A DNA stretch of 64,000 nucleotides. Origin: JAKFWF01 sp963750535 (lineage in GTDB: Bacteria > Pseudomonadota > Alphaproteobacteria > Rhizobiales > Hyphomicrobiaceae). The number at the start of each line of letters is the position of its first letter. Position 1 is the stretch's first letter. The position numbers and the translations under genes were made by a program. Below are positions 37,178 through 46,526 of the stretch, piece after piece. Location of the stretch: positions 248,001 to 312,000 of the forward strand of contig CAVVRF010000032.1 in assembly GCA_963750535.1 (NCBI GenBank). The letters are read 5' to 3'. The notes below the pieces were generated by a model. The model searched no databases and had not been told where the DNA came from. It saw only the letters and a program-made list of their open reading frames with translations.

Positions 37178-38800
37178 TCAGCGACGCTTCTTGAGATGGC
37201 GCAGATCGTGGATGCCTGCGCGCTGGCGCGGATCCTCGCCCTTGCCGAAAATCTGGTGCTTCTGGATCTTCTGCGTTCCCGTGGTCGGCAGCGCGTCGAC
37301 GAACAGCACCCAGCCCGGCGCCTTGTAGTAGGCGAGACGCTCGGCTGCCCAGTCGTGCAGATCGCGGGCGAGGGCGGCATCGGTGCTGGTGCCGGCGCGC
37401 GGCACGACACAGGCGAGCACCTCGGCCTCGCGCACCTCGTCCGGGCAGGCGACAACCGCGACCTGCTTCACCCAGGGCGCGCTCTGCAGCACCGCCTCGA
37501 CCTCGGCGGCCGCGACGTTCTCGCCCGAGCGGCGGATGATGTTCTTCGAGCGGTCGACGAAATAGAGCATGCCGCTCGCGTCCTGGCGCACGGTGTCGCC
37601 GGTGTGGAACCAGCCGCCGCGCCACGCTTCGGCGGTCGCCGCCTCGTTGTCGAGGTAGCCCGAGAAGAACCCATGGCGCGGTCCTTCGGCGCCGCCCCAG
37701 CGCACGATGAGCTCGCCGTCGCTGCCGCGCGGCAGCTCGCGATCCTGCGCGTCGACGACGCGGGCCTCGAGGCCGCCGGCCGGCCGGCCGAATGCGCGGG
37801 TGTCGATCAGGCGCGGTAGCCCGGTGACCGCCAGGATGCGTCCGGTCTCGCTCATGCCCCAGATCTCGACCAGGGGAAATCCGAACCGCTCCTCGAACGC
37901 GGCGTGGAGTTGCGGCTCGACCCCGGCGCCGAGACCGAAGCGCACCTGGTGGGCGCGGTCGTCGGCGGATGGCGGCTGGCCGAGCAGCAGCGGCGGCACC
38001 ACTCCCAGATAGTGGATCACGGTCGCCCGCGTCTCCGCGATCTCGCCCCACCAGCGCGACGGGCTGAAGCGCTCGGGCAGGATCATGCAGTTGCCGGTCA
38101 GCATGACCATGGTGGCGGTCACCGCCTGCGCATTCATGTGGTAAAGCGGCAGCGGATTGTAGACCCGGTCGCGGCCTTCGTGGATCGCCGCCAGGCCGCC
38201 GAGATCACGATACCAGCGGCCGGCTTCCAGGTAGTAGCGGTTGGTCAGGATGCAGGCCTTTGGCCGCCCGGTGGTGCCGGACGTATAGAGCAGACTGCAT
38301 TCGGCCTCGATGCCCGGCTGCCAGTCGCCCGCGCGCGCGACCGGCGCGGGAAAGCTCGCCGGCAGATGATCCGCATCGACGACCGGCAGCGGCTTGCCAC
38401 GCTCGGCGGCGGCGCGCACCAGGTCGGCGACCCGCCCGCTCACCGCCACCGCCAGATCGGCCTTGCTGTGGCTCATCTGGTAGACGAGCTCGTCGTGCCG
38501 GTATTCGGGATTGACCGGGACGATGCCGCAGCCGAGCGCATTGAGCGCCAGGTAATGCTCGAGGAATACCGGCCGGTTCTCGAGCAGCAACGCGACCCGG
38601 TGACCGGTGGTGTAGCCGGCGCGCGCATAGCGCACGCTCAGCCGCTCGATCCGCTCGGCGACCTCGCCATAGGAGAGCTCGACGCCATCCGGCAGCCACG
38701 TGCGGCCCGGGCGCGAGGGCACGCATAGGAACGGTGCGTGCGGCGTCCGCGCCGCGGTGGCGGCGAAGGCCTCGTGGACGGTCTGCGGCTCGATCGGCAA
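37178..38800 (-). CDS. AMP-forming acyl-CoA ligase (CaiC-like)
   Basis: A 540-residue ANL-superfamily enzyme: LLYTSGTTGRPKACILTN (P-loop), YNPLPLYHMNAQ, EIWGMSETG, WFHTGDTVRQDASGMLYFVDRSKNIIRRSGENVAAAEVE and the C-terminal catalytic lysine region TGTQKIQKHQIF. It activates a carboxylic acid as the adenylate and then the CoA thioester. Overall look is like crotonobetaine/carnitine-CoA ligases, but the acid is unknown. It is divergent from a SABATH-type carboxyl methyltransferase (143 bp between), which may act on related acids. Confidence 0.88.
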   Translation of the reverse strand: MPIEPQTVHEAFAATAARTPHAPFLCVPSRPGRTWLPDGVELSYGEVAERIERLSVRYARAGYTTGHRVALLLENRPVFLEHYLALNALGCGIVPVNPEYRHDELVYQMSHSKADLAVAVSGRVADLVRAAAERGKPLPVVDADHLPASFPAPVARAGDWQPGIEAECSLLYTSGTTGRPKACILTNRYYLEAGRWYRDLGGLAAIHEGRDRVYNPLPLYHMNAQAVTATMVMLTGNCMILPERFSPSRWWGEIAETRATVIHYLGVVPPLLLGQPPSADDRAHQVRFGLGAGVEPQLHAAFEERFGFPLVEIWGMSETGRILAVTGLPRLIDTRAFGRPAGGLEARVVDAQDRELPRGSDGELIVRWGGAEGPRHGFFSGYLDNEAATAEAWRGGWFHTGDTVRQDASGMLYFVDRSKNIIRRSGENVAAAEVEAVLQSAPWVKQVAVVACPDEVREAEVLACVVPRAGTSTDAALARDLHDWAAERLAYYKAPGWVLFVDALPTTGTQKIQKHQIFGKGEDPRQRAGIHDLRHLKKRR

Positions 38801-38943
38801 GCAAGCCTCCCTGTTGCGGTTGGCGCAGCATATACCGGCACGGCCGGGCCGTCATGGTCGGCGACGGCCGGCTGGAACCGCTTGCGCGGCGGCGCAATCG
38901 CTTTCAGGATGGCGCCCGGGACGGTCAGGGAGAATAGCGCGGG

Positions 38944-40053
38944 ATGTCACAGTCGGCGGCGCCACCGGTCATCGCGATGCGCGGGGCTGGCTACTACAGC
39001 GAGAACACGGTCGGAGCGAAGGCCGTCATCGATGCTGCCGGTGATCTGGTCATGCAGGCGCTCGCGGGCATGGACCTCGCCGCCAGCGGACCGTTCTCGG
39101 TCGCCGATTTCGGCTGCGCCGACGGCGGCACCTCGATCGACCTGATGCGGCGCATCGTCGCCGAGATCCGATCGAAGGCGGCGGCACGGCCGATCACGAT
39201 CACCTACACCGATCTGCCGCACAATGACTTCTCCGTGCTGTTCCGCTTCCTGCACGGCCATCTCGGCAAACAGCCAGGAATCCCGCTCGGGGCCCAGGAC
39301 GGCGTGTTCACGTTCGCCAGCGGCACCAGCTTCTACCGGCAGATCCTGCCGCCGGGCACGCTCGCGCTCGGCTTTTCGGCGACCGCGATGCACTGGCTGT
39401 CGCGGCTGCCGGGCGGCATTGCCGATGCGGTGCAGGCGGTCGGCGCGACGCCGGCCGAGCGCGCCGTGTTCCGCGCCCAGGCGATGGCCGACTGGGATAC
39501 CATCCTGCTTGCCCGCGCCGCCGAGTTGCGGCCGGGCGGCAAGCTGGTGCTCGCCAACTTCTGCGAGGACGAGGTCGGCCGCTACCTCGGCGCCACCGGC
39601 GGCATCAACATGTTCGGCGAGTTCGCCCGGCACTGGCGCTGGCTGCGCGACACCGGTGCAATCAGCGATGACGAATACCGTGCGGCGACCTTCCCGCAAT
39701 TCTACAAGACGCCGGAGGAGTTCGCGGCACCGTTCCTCTCCGCCCATTCGCCGGTGAGTCTTGCCGGCCTCAGGCTCGATCACATCTCTACGCGCGTCAC
39801 CGGCTGCCCCTATGCCGCCGACTTCAAGCGGCAGGGCGACGCGCGCGCGTTCGCCAAGGCCTACGTGCCGACGCTGCGCTCGTGGACCGAGAGCACGTTT
39901 GCCGGCGCCCTCGACAAGTCGCGCCCGGCCGCCGACCGTCAGGACATCATCGATCGCTTCTATCGCGCCTACGAGGATGCGGTGGCTGCGGCGCCGGAAG
40001 GTCACGCGATGGACTACGTGCACTGCTTCATGGCGATCTCGAAGGCGGTTTGA
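38944..40053 (+). CDS. SABATH-family SAM-dependent carboxyl methyltransferase
   Basis: A 369-residue protein like the plant salicylate/jasmonate/indole-acetate methyltransferases (PF03492): RGAGYYSENTVGAK near the N-terminus, SAM site VADFGCADGGTSIDL, the family-defining TYTDLPHNDFSVLF, GFSATAMHWLSRLP (matching the plant SYSLHWLS region), and LVLANFC. It would methylate a carboxylate to its methyl ester. Such genes are mainly known in plants, with scattered bacterial members. Substrate unknown; the divergent acyl-CoA ligase suggests a small organic acid. Confidence 0.85.
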   Translation: MSQSAAPPVIAMRGAGYYSENTVGAKAVIDAAGDLVMQALAGMDLAASGPFSVADFGCADGGTSIDLMRRIVAEIRSKAAARPITITYTDLPHNDFSVLFRFLHGHLGKQPGIPLGAQDGVFTFASGTSFYRQILPPGTLALGFSATAMHWLSRLPGGIADAVQAVGATPAERAVFRAQAMADWDTILLARAAELRPGGKLVLANFCEDEVGRYLGATGGINMFGEFARHWRWLRDTGAISDDEYRAATFPQFYKTPEEFAAPFLSAHSPVSLAGLRLDHISTRVTGCPYAADFKRQGDARAFAKAYVPTLRSWTESTFAGALDKSRPAADRQDIIDRFYRAYEDAVAAAPEGHAMDYVHCFMAISKAV

Positions 40054-40282
40054 GGCGACTGGCGCCTCGGGATTTGGCGGCGGGCCGCATTTCGGCGTGG
40101 TCTCGATGGCCCGCACTCCCGCGACCACGGAAATAGAAAAGCCGGCGGCATTATTTGCTTAATGAACCGCTATTTTTACTCCCTTTTAACTATGATTACC
40201 GCACCATCAACTGACGTTGGCGGCTCCAAGGCTCCACGCAATGGAGCGGCAAGCCGACGTTGCTGGTGTAAGGAGTCAGTCG

Positions 40283-40507
40283 ATGATGAATGAAGTCATG
40301 CGCCTCACGACCTTCTTTGCGACACTTGCCGTTACGAGCCTGTTCGCCACCTCTGTCGCCATCGCCGCTGCGGGTATCGCCAATACGAGCGGCACGCCGC
40401 TGTTCTGCCGGAACTGCATCGCGGTCACCGGAGCCCCGGCAAAGCCTCCGAACCCGTCGACGCTCCACTCGCGGCGCGCGCCCGCGATCGGACAGCGTCC
40501 GGCGTGA
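40283..40507 (+). CDS. Small secreted protein with a signal peptide
   Basis: A 74-residue product with a clear signal peptide (MMNEVMRLTTFFATLAVTSL to about residue 27, AIAAAG) and a short mature part containing a C-x-x-C pair (FCRNC). AAGGAG lies 7 nt upstream of the ATG. No family recognised. It is alone between the SABATH gene and two DUF1801 genes. The 229 bp upstream (40054-40282) is AT-rich near 40140-40200 and probably holds its promoter. Confidence 0.6.
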   Translation: MMNEVMRLTTFFATLAVTSLFATSVAIAAAGIANTSGTPLFCRNCIAVTGAPAKPPNPSTLHSRRAPAIGQRPA

Positions 40508-40706
40508 GGAGAGGAAAACTCCTCGCGGAGGATTATTCCGAGCCGGTGTCCGCGATAATCGCTGGCTGATGGCGGGCATTAGGCGCTGTGTACTAAGTGC
40601 CTTCTGCCGCCGGAGCGAGGACGAAAGAGCCGGCGCGCGTTCGACAATCGTCAGATCGTCAATCATCGCTTCCGGCGATGGAGCGAGGCCGGTACCAAGA
40701 CACGCC

Positions 40707-41204
40707 TCAAGCGCTCTTTGGTCTCTTCTGGGAGCGGACGGGGCGAGCGGTAGCCCGCGCCGACGTGTTCAGTGCCACGGCGGCGCGAACGAGCGCCTTC
40801 AACGCCTCTTCATCGATCTTGTCGCCCTCGTGGATATCGAGGGCGCGCCGGGTGTTGCCTTCGAGGCTCGAGTTGAAGAGGCCTGAAGGGTCCTCGAGCG
40901 AGGCGCCCTTGGCGAAGGTCAGCTTCACGACGGCCTTGTACGTCTCACCAGTGCAGATGATCCCGGCGTGCTCCCACACCGGAACGCCTCTCCACTTCCA
41001 CTCCTCGACCACTTCCGGGTCGGCCTCCTTGATGAGACCTCGGACCCGCGCGAGCGTCTCGCCGCGCCAATCAGCGAGCTCCTTGATACGCGCATCGATC
41101 AGCTGAGAGGGAGAGGCTCCTCCTTCACCTTCCATCGCGCCGCTCTTGCTTGCCTTCATGGTGGTTGTCGCCTTCTTCAGGGTAGGTTCTGCCTCATCCG
41201 TCAT
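40707..41204 (-). CDS. DUF1801-domain protein
   Basis: A 165-residue protein. After a charged, low-complexity start (about 30 residues) comes IDARIKELADWRGETLARVRGLIKEADPEVVEEWKWRGVPVWEHAGIICTGETYKAVVKLTFAKGASL and RRALDIHEGDKIDEEALKALVRAA, the pattern of the DUF1801/YdhG-like fold. The start is uncertain (ATG 41204 or 41157, no good ribosome site). A related gene lies just upstream on the same strand; function of the family is not established. Confidence 0.8.
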   Translation of the reverse strand: MTDEAEPTLKKATTTMKASKSGAMEGEGGASPSQLIDARIKELADWRGETLARVRGLIKEADPEVVEEWKWRGVPVWEHAGIICTGETYKAVVKLTFAKGASLEDPSGLFNSSLEGNTRRALDIHEGDKIDEEALKALVRAAVALNTSARATARPVRSQKRPKSA

Positions 41205-41251
41205 CGGCGGGAAGCGGACGCCCATCGCGCACGCACCCCGCTACTTCCCGC

Positions 41252-41800
41252 TCACATTCTCTCGCCGGGCAAGAGGCTCGCTTGCTTCACCCACGCGGCG
41301 AGCTGGGCTTCGTCGATCTCGTCGCCCTCGTGGATGTCGAGGTAGCGCGTGTCCGTGCTCTTGGACTTGCCCGGCGGGACAGGAGTGAGCGACGTGCCGC
41401 GGAAGAAGGCCACTTTGACGTACTTCGTGAAGCAATGGATGCTGAGGAACCAGCCTCCTCCCTCTCCTGGGCTCTCGACGCCGTACAGCGGCGAGTTCCA
41501 TTTGACTGCCTTGGCGACACCGGGGACGGTGCGCACGATGAGCGCGTCGAGGCGGCGCCCGACGTCGCGTTTCCAGCCCGGCATGGCCGCGATGTAGGCC
41601 TGCACCGGGGCGTCGCCCTCGCCCTTCGCGATTTGCGGGTTGCCGCCTGCCAGGAGGACTGGCTTCGCGGCCTCGCGGGCCAATGTCTTGGAAGGGGACT
41701 TCGGCGCCGTCTTGCGCGGTTTCGCCGCCTTCGCGGCGACTTGGCTGGCGGCGGCCTTCTTTGCGACCTTCGTGGATTTGAAGGACGTCTCATTGGCCAT
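41252..41800 (-). CDS. DUF1801-domain protein with a Lys/Ala-rich N-terminus
   Basis: A 182-residue protein. Residues 1-45 are basic and Ala-rich (KKAAASQVAAKAAKPRK), like a DNA-binding tail. The rest (VQAYIAAMPGWKRDVGRRLDALIVRTVPGVAKAVKWNSPLYG, IHCFTKYVKVAFFRG, RYLDIHEGDEIDEAQLAAWVKQA) is a DUF1801 domain related to the downstream gene. GGTGAG precedes ATG 41800; GTG 41809 is also possible. The pair probably arose by duplication. Confidence 0.82.
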   Translation of the reverse strand: MANETSFKSTKVAKKAAASQVAAKAAKPRKTAPKSPSKTLAREAAKPVLLAGGNPQIAKGEGDAPVQAYIAAMPGWKRDVGRRLDALIVRTVPGVAKAVKWNSPLYGVESPGEGGGWFLSIHCFTKYVKVAFFRGTSLTPVPPGKSKSTDTRYLDIHEGDEIDEAQLAAWVKQASLLPGERM

Positions 41801-41848
41801 TGCGCTCACCCGCGGATGCCTGCGCCATGCAACTTTGTAAACAGGGCC

Positions 41849-42667
41849 TCAGGCATGGGCGGTGATCACCAGGGCCTGGATCTTGCCATCGATCGGACCG
41901 CTGCCGAACCGCGCGGCGATCCTCGCCGCCGCCGCCTCGGTCGCCTCAGCAAGGCGATCGGGAGCCCGCGCCTCGATCTCGTTGCGCAGCGGCGTTCCCT
42001 GGCAATAACCGATCGCCGCATGCCGGCTGGAGGGCGCCGAGCTGCGGCGCACCACCGTTTCCGTGGTCACCTCGCGGAAGCCGGCACCGTCGAGATCGGC
42101 GGCGATCCGGCCGGTGTCATGGTAGCCATGCGGCGTCCGCGCGAGAAAGTTCGGCGGGTCGTCGGGAAACAAGTCGGCGACCGCGCTCGCGGCGATGCTC
42201 GCGAACTCGTTTTCCTCGATCCTGTCCCAGACATTGAACAGGAAGCGCCCGCCGGGCTTGAGCACCCGGCGTGCCTCGCGATAGGCCCTTGGCCGGTTCG
42301 GAAAGAACATCGCGCCGAACTGGCAGACCACGGCATCGAACATGCCGTCGGCAAACGGCAGTGACTGCGCGTCGGCCTGCTGCCACCGCACGCCGGCGGC
42401 AGCAGTCTGGCTCGCCGCGTAATCGAGCATCGGCTGATTGAGGTCGGTCGCAACGATGCTCACTTCGGCCGGCAGGCGGGCCAGCAGCGCGCGCGTGACG
42501 ATACCCGTGCCCGCGGCGGTCTCCAGCACGCTGCCGGCGGCGAGGTCCGACAGACGGCTCGCCAGATCCTCGGCATAGGGCTCGAAGATGAGCGGCCCGA
42601 GGTAGGTGTCGTAGAGCGCGGCAATCGATCCGGTGAACAGCGTGTCCACGTCAGGCATGGCCACCAT
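41849..42667 (-). CDS. Class I SAM-dependent methyltransferase
   Basis: A 272-residue methyltransferase of the UbiE/Methyltransf_11 type: SVLETAAGTGIVTRAL (motif I), VATDLNQPMLDYA, LPFADGMFDAVVCQFGAMFFPNR (motif IV region) and ARRVLKPGGRFLFNVWD. Substrate unknown. The start is uncertain between 42667 and 42658. No partner genes adjoin, kdsA being next upstream at 118 bp. Confidence 0.85.
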   Translation of the reverse strand: MVAMPDVDTLFTGSIAALYDTYLGPLIFEPYAEDLASRLSDLAAGSVLETAAGTGIVTRALLARLPAEVSIVATDLNQPMLDYAASQTAAAGVRWQQADAQSLPFADGMFDAVVCQFGAMFFPNRPRAYREARRVLKPGGRFLFNVWDRIEENEFASIAASAVADLFPDDPPNFLARTPHGYHDTGRIAADLDGAGFREVTTETVVRRSSAPSSRHAAIGYCQGTPLRNEIEARAPDRLAEATEAAAARIAARFGSGPIDGKIQALVITAHA

Positions 42668-42785
42668 CCCGTCGAGTTCATCGCGGCGAATGACGGAGAT
42701 TAGAATTACTTCGGGCGGCGCACAACGCCCCGGCCATAACGATGCGGACCGATGCGCGGCACCGGCGGCGCCGTCAGCCGTCGCG

Positions 42786-43640
42786 TCAGGCCTGGTTGCG
42801 CCCCTTCACCACCTTGTCGATCGCCATGAGCTCGGCGAGCAACGGCTCCAGCCGGCCGAGCGGCACCATGTTGGGACCATCCGAGGGGGCCTGGTCGGGG
42901 TTCTCGTGGGTCTCGATGAACAGGCCGGCGACGCCGACCGCCACCGCGGCGCGGGCGAGCACCGGCACGAAGCGGCGGTCGCCGCCCGATGACGTGCCTT
43001 GCCCGCCCGGCTGCTGCACCGAATGGGTGGCATCGAAGATCACCGGACAGCCCATCTCGGCCATGATCGGCAGCGAGCGCATGTCGGCGACCAGCGTGTT
43101 GTAGCCGAAGCTCACGCCGCGCTCGGTCACCAGCACACGGGAGTTGCCGCTGCTGACCACCTTGGCGACCACGTTCTTCATGTCCCAGGGGGCGAGGAAC
43201 TGGCCCTTCTTGATCTTGATCGCGCGGCCGGTAGCGGCGGCCGCGACCAGGAGATCGGTCTGCCGGCACAGGAAAGCCGGGATCTGCAACACATCGACCA
43301 CCGGCGCCAGCAGTGCGCACTGCTCGCGCTCGTGCACGTCGGTGACCACCGGCAGGCCGAGCTTGTCGCGGATCTCGGCGAAAACCGCCATGGCGCCCTC
43401 AAGCCCGATGCCGCGCTTGCCCGACAGCGAGGTGCGGTTCGCCTTGTCGAACGAGCTCTTGTAGACGAGGCCGATGCCCAGTCGGCTGGTGATCTCCTTC
43501 AGCGCGGCGGCCATCTCGAGCGCGTGGCTCCGGCTCTCCATCTGGCAAGGACCGGCGAACAGCGCGATCGGGCGCTCGTTGGCGAATGTCACATTGCCGA
43601 TCGTGACGGCGGTGTCGGGCGTGGCATGTGGTTTTGTCAT
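42786..43640 (-). CDS. kdsA: 3-Deoxy-8-phosphooctulonate synthase (KDO-8-P synthase)
   Basis: A 284-residue TIM-barrel enzyme joining phosphoenolpyruvate and arabinose-5-phosphate for lipopolysaccharide core synthesis. ALFAGPCQMESRSHALEMA, YKSSFDKANRTS, VVTDVHEREQC, LQIPAFLCRQTDLLVAAA, IKKGQFLAPWDM and ATHSVQQPGG are the family signatures. The frame is open 30 codons upstream, but ATG 43640 gives the normal start. In many Alphaproteobacteria it sits near pyrG and eno; here it is 28 kb away. Confidence 0.96.
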   Translation of the reverse strand: MTKPHATPDTAVTIGNVTFANERPIALFAGPCQMESRSHALEMAAALKEITSRLGIGLVYKSSFDKANRTSLSGKRGIGLEGAMAVFAEIRDKLGLPVVTDVHEREQCALLAPVVDVLQIPAFLCRQTDLLVAAAATGRAIKIKKGQFLAPWDMKNVVAKVVSSGNSRVLVTERGVSFGYNTLVADMRSLPIMAEMGCPVIFDATHSVQQPGGQGTSSGGDRRFVPVLARAAVAVGVAGLFIETHENPDQAPSDGPNMVPLGRLEPLLAELMAIDKVVKGRNQA

Positions 43641-43708
43641 GGTCGCCTTATAGCCGTCGGCGATGTCGGGAACGAGAGGCGTGATGGCGCACCGCACAGC
43701 TTTTCGCT

Positions 43709-45211
43709 TCAACCCATGCTGATAATCCACACCTCGCCGCGTCCGCCGGCGCCACCGGCACCGGAATTCGCGCCATTGGCCGAGCCGCCACCGCCGCCGC
43801 CTCCACCGCCTGGTGCGCCGCCAGCACCTCCAGCGCCACCGGCAACCGTGCCGGCCGCGTCGCCAGCGCCACCGCCGCCGCCGCCCGCGCCGCAGCCGCG
43901 TTGCCAGCCCTTGTCGCCGCCGGTTCCGCCCGCGCCACCGCTGGCAGTCCCGGCACTGCCGCCCAGAATGCGCCGCGGCGAGGCGGCTGCGATGGCGTAT
44001 CCATTGCCGCCAGCGCCGCCGGCAGATGCCGCGTTGGCAGATGTCACGGCGCCGCCGCCGCCACCGCCGCCAGGACCGCGTGCGCAGTTGATCGAGCCGC
44101 CCCCGCTGCCGGCGCCGTTCGCACCACCGTTGCCACCTTGGTTCGACAGACCGAACGCCGTGCCGGAAGAAGCACCACCTGCACCGCCCGCGCCGGATTG
44201 GCCGCCACCGGCGGCGGTTCCCCCGGCGCCGGTCATGATGATCGTTCCGGCGTCAGTAACCTGGGATGCGCCGCCGGACGTGGCGTTGACACCGTTGGTA
44301 TCGTTGGTCGTGACTGCGGCGGCGCCGGTGCCGCCGGCACCAACCACAATGCTCAGCGTCGATCCGAGCTCGGAGGCCAGGAAGGTGTCGCTGGATAGCG
44401 AGCCGGCCGCGCCGCCGCCGCCGCCGCGCCGGTCGGTTCCGGCCGCGCCACGACGCCCGCTGCCACCACCGCCGCCGCCGCCGACGCACCAGATCTCGAT
44501 CCTGCGCGCCCATGCCGGCTTGTCCCACGAGCCGCTGGCGGTGAACACGTCGACCTGCATCTGGCCGCTGCCGTAGGCGAAGGTCGCGGCGCCGGTGCTG
44601 CGGTCGACCACCATCGCCTCCTTCCAGGAGGAGCCATCGGGGCTGACCTTCAAGTGCAGATCGTCATCGCCGGTGGTGCCAAGCTCGGCGCGGCCGGAAA
44701 AGCCGGTCTGGAACAGCATCGAGGCGGTGTCGCCGGCCGCGTTCTTGTTGAGCTTCTCCTGGACGCCGGCGCCATTGTGGTTGAACAGGATCGCCTCGCT
44801 CGAGACGGCGAGCTTGTTGGTCGCGTCCGCCGTGGCGTTGATGCCGAGTAGCGGCACGCTGGTGAAGGTGCCGGCGTCGACCCATGACGAGCCGTTGAAG
44901 GCCAGCAGCTTGTCCTCGTCGGCAATCCAGGCGGTCCAGCCCTCGCGCGGCGTGTAGAATGCCCACGCGCCGTCCTGGTAGGCGGCGATTTCGCCCGACT
45001 TGCCGGTCCATGCGCCGGAAGCCGCGGCCGCCACGATATGGCGGTCGCCGTCGGCCGGAGCCGGCGGCGGCGCCGCGAGATCGCGATCGCGCACCGACAA
45101 CTGGACGATCGCGTCGAGCATCCGCACGGCCTCGTTGTGCGTCACGTGCTTCTGGGCTTGCGCCGCCAGGATGTACGGCAGATTGAGATTGGGGCTGTCG
45201 GTCGTCGCCAT
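43709..45211 (-). CDS. DUF2793 protein with a glycine-rich tail-fibre-like domain
   Basis: A 500-residue protein. Residues 1-130 form a DUF2793-like domain (LNLPYILAAQAQKHVTHNEAVRMLDAIVQLSV, AWTGKSGEIAAYQDGAWAFYTPREGWTAWI), found in phage or gene-transfer-agent tail proteins. Residues about 235-500 are a glycine-rich domain starting VFTASGSWDKPAWARRIEIWCVGGGGGGG and ending GRGEVWIISMG, the pattern of glycine-rich tail-fibre tips. No other phage genes are near, so it is an orphan of phage origin or a domesticated adhesin-like protein. The + strand over it looks open only because of the GGC repeats. Confidence 0.8.
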   Translation of the reverse strand: MATTDSPNLNLPYILAAQAQKHVTHNEAVRMLDAIVQLSVRDRDLAAPPPAPADGDRHIVAAAASGAWTGKSGEIAAYQDGAWAFYTPREGWTAWIADEDKLLAFNGSSWVDAGTFTSVPLLGINATADATNKLAVSSEAILFNHNGAGVQEKLNKNAAGDTASMLFQTGFSGRAELGTTGDDDLHLKVSPDGSSWKEAMVVDRSTGAATFAYGSGQMQVDVFTASGSWDKPAWARRIEIWCVGGGGGGGSGRRGAAGTDRRGGGGGAAGSLSSDTFLASELGSTLSIVVGAGGTGAAAVTTNDTNGVNATSGGASQVTDAGTIIMTGAGGTAAGGGQSGAGGAGGASSGTAFGLSNQGGNGGANGAGSGGGSINCARGPGGGGGGGAVTSANAASAGGAGGNGYAIAAASPRRILGGSAGTASGGAGGTGGDKGWQRGCGAGGGGGGAGDAAGTVAGGAGGAGGAPGGGGGGGGGSANGANSGAGGAGGRGEVWIISMG

Positions 45212-45395
45212 GGCACTTGCTCTCCGCGCTCGGGCAGCATCGCTGCCGTGGAATATTGCTCGCGAGGAGTATGGGGCCGCGCCGTCGTGCGTGGATAAGT
45301 CGGGGAATATGGCTGGCCTTGAGGGGCGCCGTAGGGGCGCAAGCCTGTGGATTCAAGGCTGGAACTGACGAAAACCGCATGCCAAATTCCCAACC

Positions 45396-46526
45396 ATGAA
45401 AGCGCCAGGAAACCGATTCTCGTTCGGCATCGAGGAGGAATACCACCTCGTCGACCGCAGCACGCGCGATCTGGCGGTCGCCCCGCCGGGCTTCCTCGAG
45501 GACTGCCAGCACCGCCTCGGCGATTGCGTCAGTCCCGAATTCCTGGCCACCCAGATCGAGATCGGCACGCCAGTGTGCACCTCGTTCAAGTCGGCTCGCG
45601 AGGAGATCGCGCGCCTGCGCAGCGTCGTCGCCGAGGTCGCCGGCAGCTACGGGCTGGCGCCGATCGCCGCCGGCACCCATCCGTTTGCCGATACCACCGG
45701 TTTGCCGACCACCGACAAGGAGCGGTACCGGGTGCTGGCCGAGGACCTGGCCGGCATCGGCCGGCGCATGGCGATCAGCGGCATGCACGTGCACGTCGGC
45801 ATCGACGATCGCGACCTGCGCATCGACCTGATGAACCAGGCACGGTATTTCATGCCGCATCTGCTGGTGCTGTCCACCTCATCACCGTTCTGGCGGGGCG
45901 AGGATACCGGTCTCAAGAGCTATCGCCTCGCCATCGTCGACGAGAGCCCGCGCACCGGCCTGCCAGGGCGGCTCGCGAGCTGGGATGAGTACCAGCAGAC
46001 CGTCAACGTGCTGGTGAAGGCCGGCATCATCGAGGACGGGACCAAGATCTGGTGGGACCTGCGGCCGTCGGCGCGATTTCCGACGCTCGAGATGCGGATC
46101 ACCGATGTCGCGACGCGCATCGACGACGCGATGGCGGTGGCGGCGCTCTATGCCTGCATCGTGCGGATGCTCTACCGGCTGCGGCGGGCGAACCTCAGCT
46201 GGCGCAGCTATCCGGTGTTCCTGCTCGAGGAGAACCGCTGGCGCGCCCAGCGCTACGGCGTCAAGGGCGAGCTGTTCGATTTCGGCAAGGGCTGCCTGGT
46301 GCCGTTCGCGGACCTGGTCGAGGAGCTTGCGGTGCTGGTCGCCGAGGATGCCCAGGCGCTCGACTGCGAGGCCGAGGTCGCGCATTGCCGCACGATCGCG
46401 GCGCAGGGCACCAGCGCCGACCGGCAGGTCGCGGTGCTGGCGGCGGCCATCGCTGCCGGCAAGACGCGAGACGAGGCGCTGCGTGCGGTCGTCGATCAGC
46501 TCATCGCCGAGACCGCCAGGGTCTAG
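45396..46526 (+). CDS. YbdK-family carboxylate-amine ligase (GCS2)
   Basis: A 376-residue ATP-grasp-like enzyme of the glutamate-cysteine ligase family 2: FSFGIEEEYHLVD near the N-terminus, QIEIGTPVC, GTHPFADTTGLP, MHVHVGIDDRDLRIDLMNQ, WWDLRPSARFPTLEMRITDVATRIDDAM. E. coli YbdK has weak gamma-glutamyl-cysteine ligase activity; the real substrate in most bacteria is not settled. It is monocistronic. Confidence 0.9.
   Translation: MKAPGNRFSFGIEEEYHLVDRSTRDLAVAPPGFLEDCQHRLGDCVSPEFLATQIEIGTPVCTSFKSAREEIARLRSVVAEVAGSYGLAPIAAGTHPFADTTGLPTTDKERYRVLAEDLAGIGRRMAISGMHVHVGIDDRDLRIDLMNQARYFMPHLLVLSTSSPFWRGEDTGLKSYRLAIVDESPRTGLPGRLASWDEYQQTVNVLVKAGIIEDGTKIWWDLRPSARFPTLEMRITDVATRIDDAMAVAALYACIVRMLYRLRRANLSWRSYPVFLLEENRWRAQRYGVKGELFDFGKGCLVPFADLVEELAVLVAEDAQALDCEAEVAHCRTIAAQGTSADRQVAVLAAAIAAGKTRDEALRAVVDQLIAETARV

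Noticed and set aside
43709..45211. A prophage around the tail-like gene
   Set aside because: No capsid, terminase, portal or integrase gene lies on either side; neighbours are housekeeping genes.
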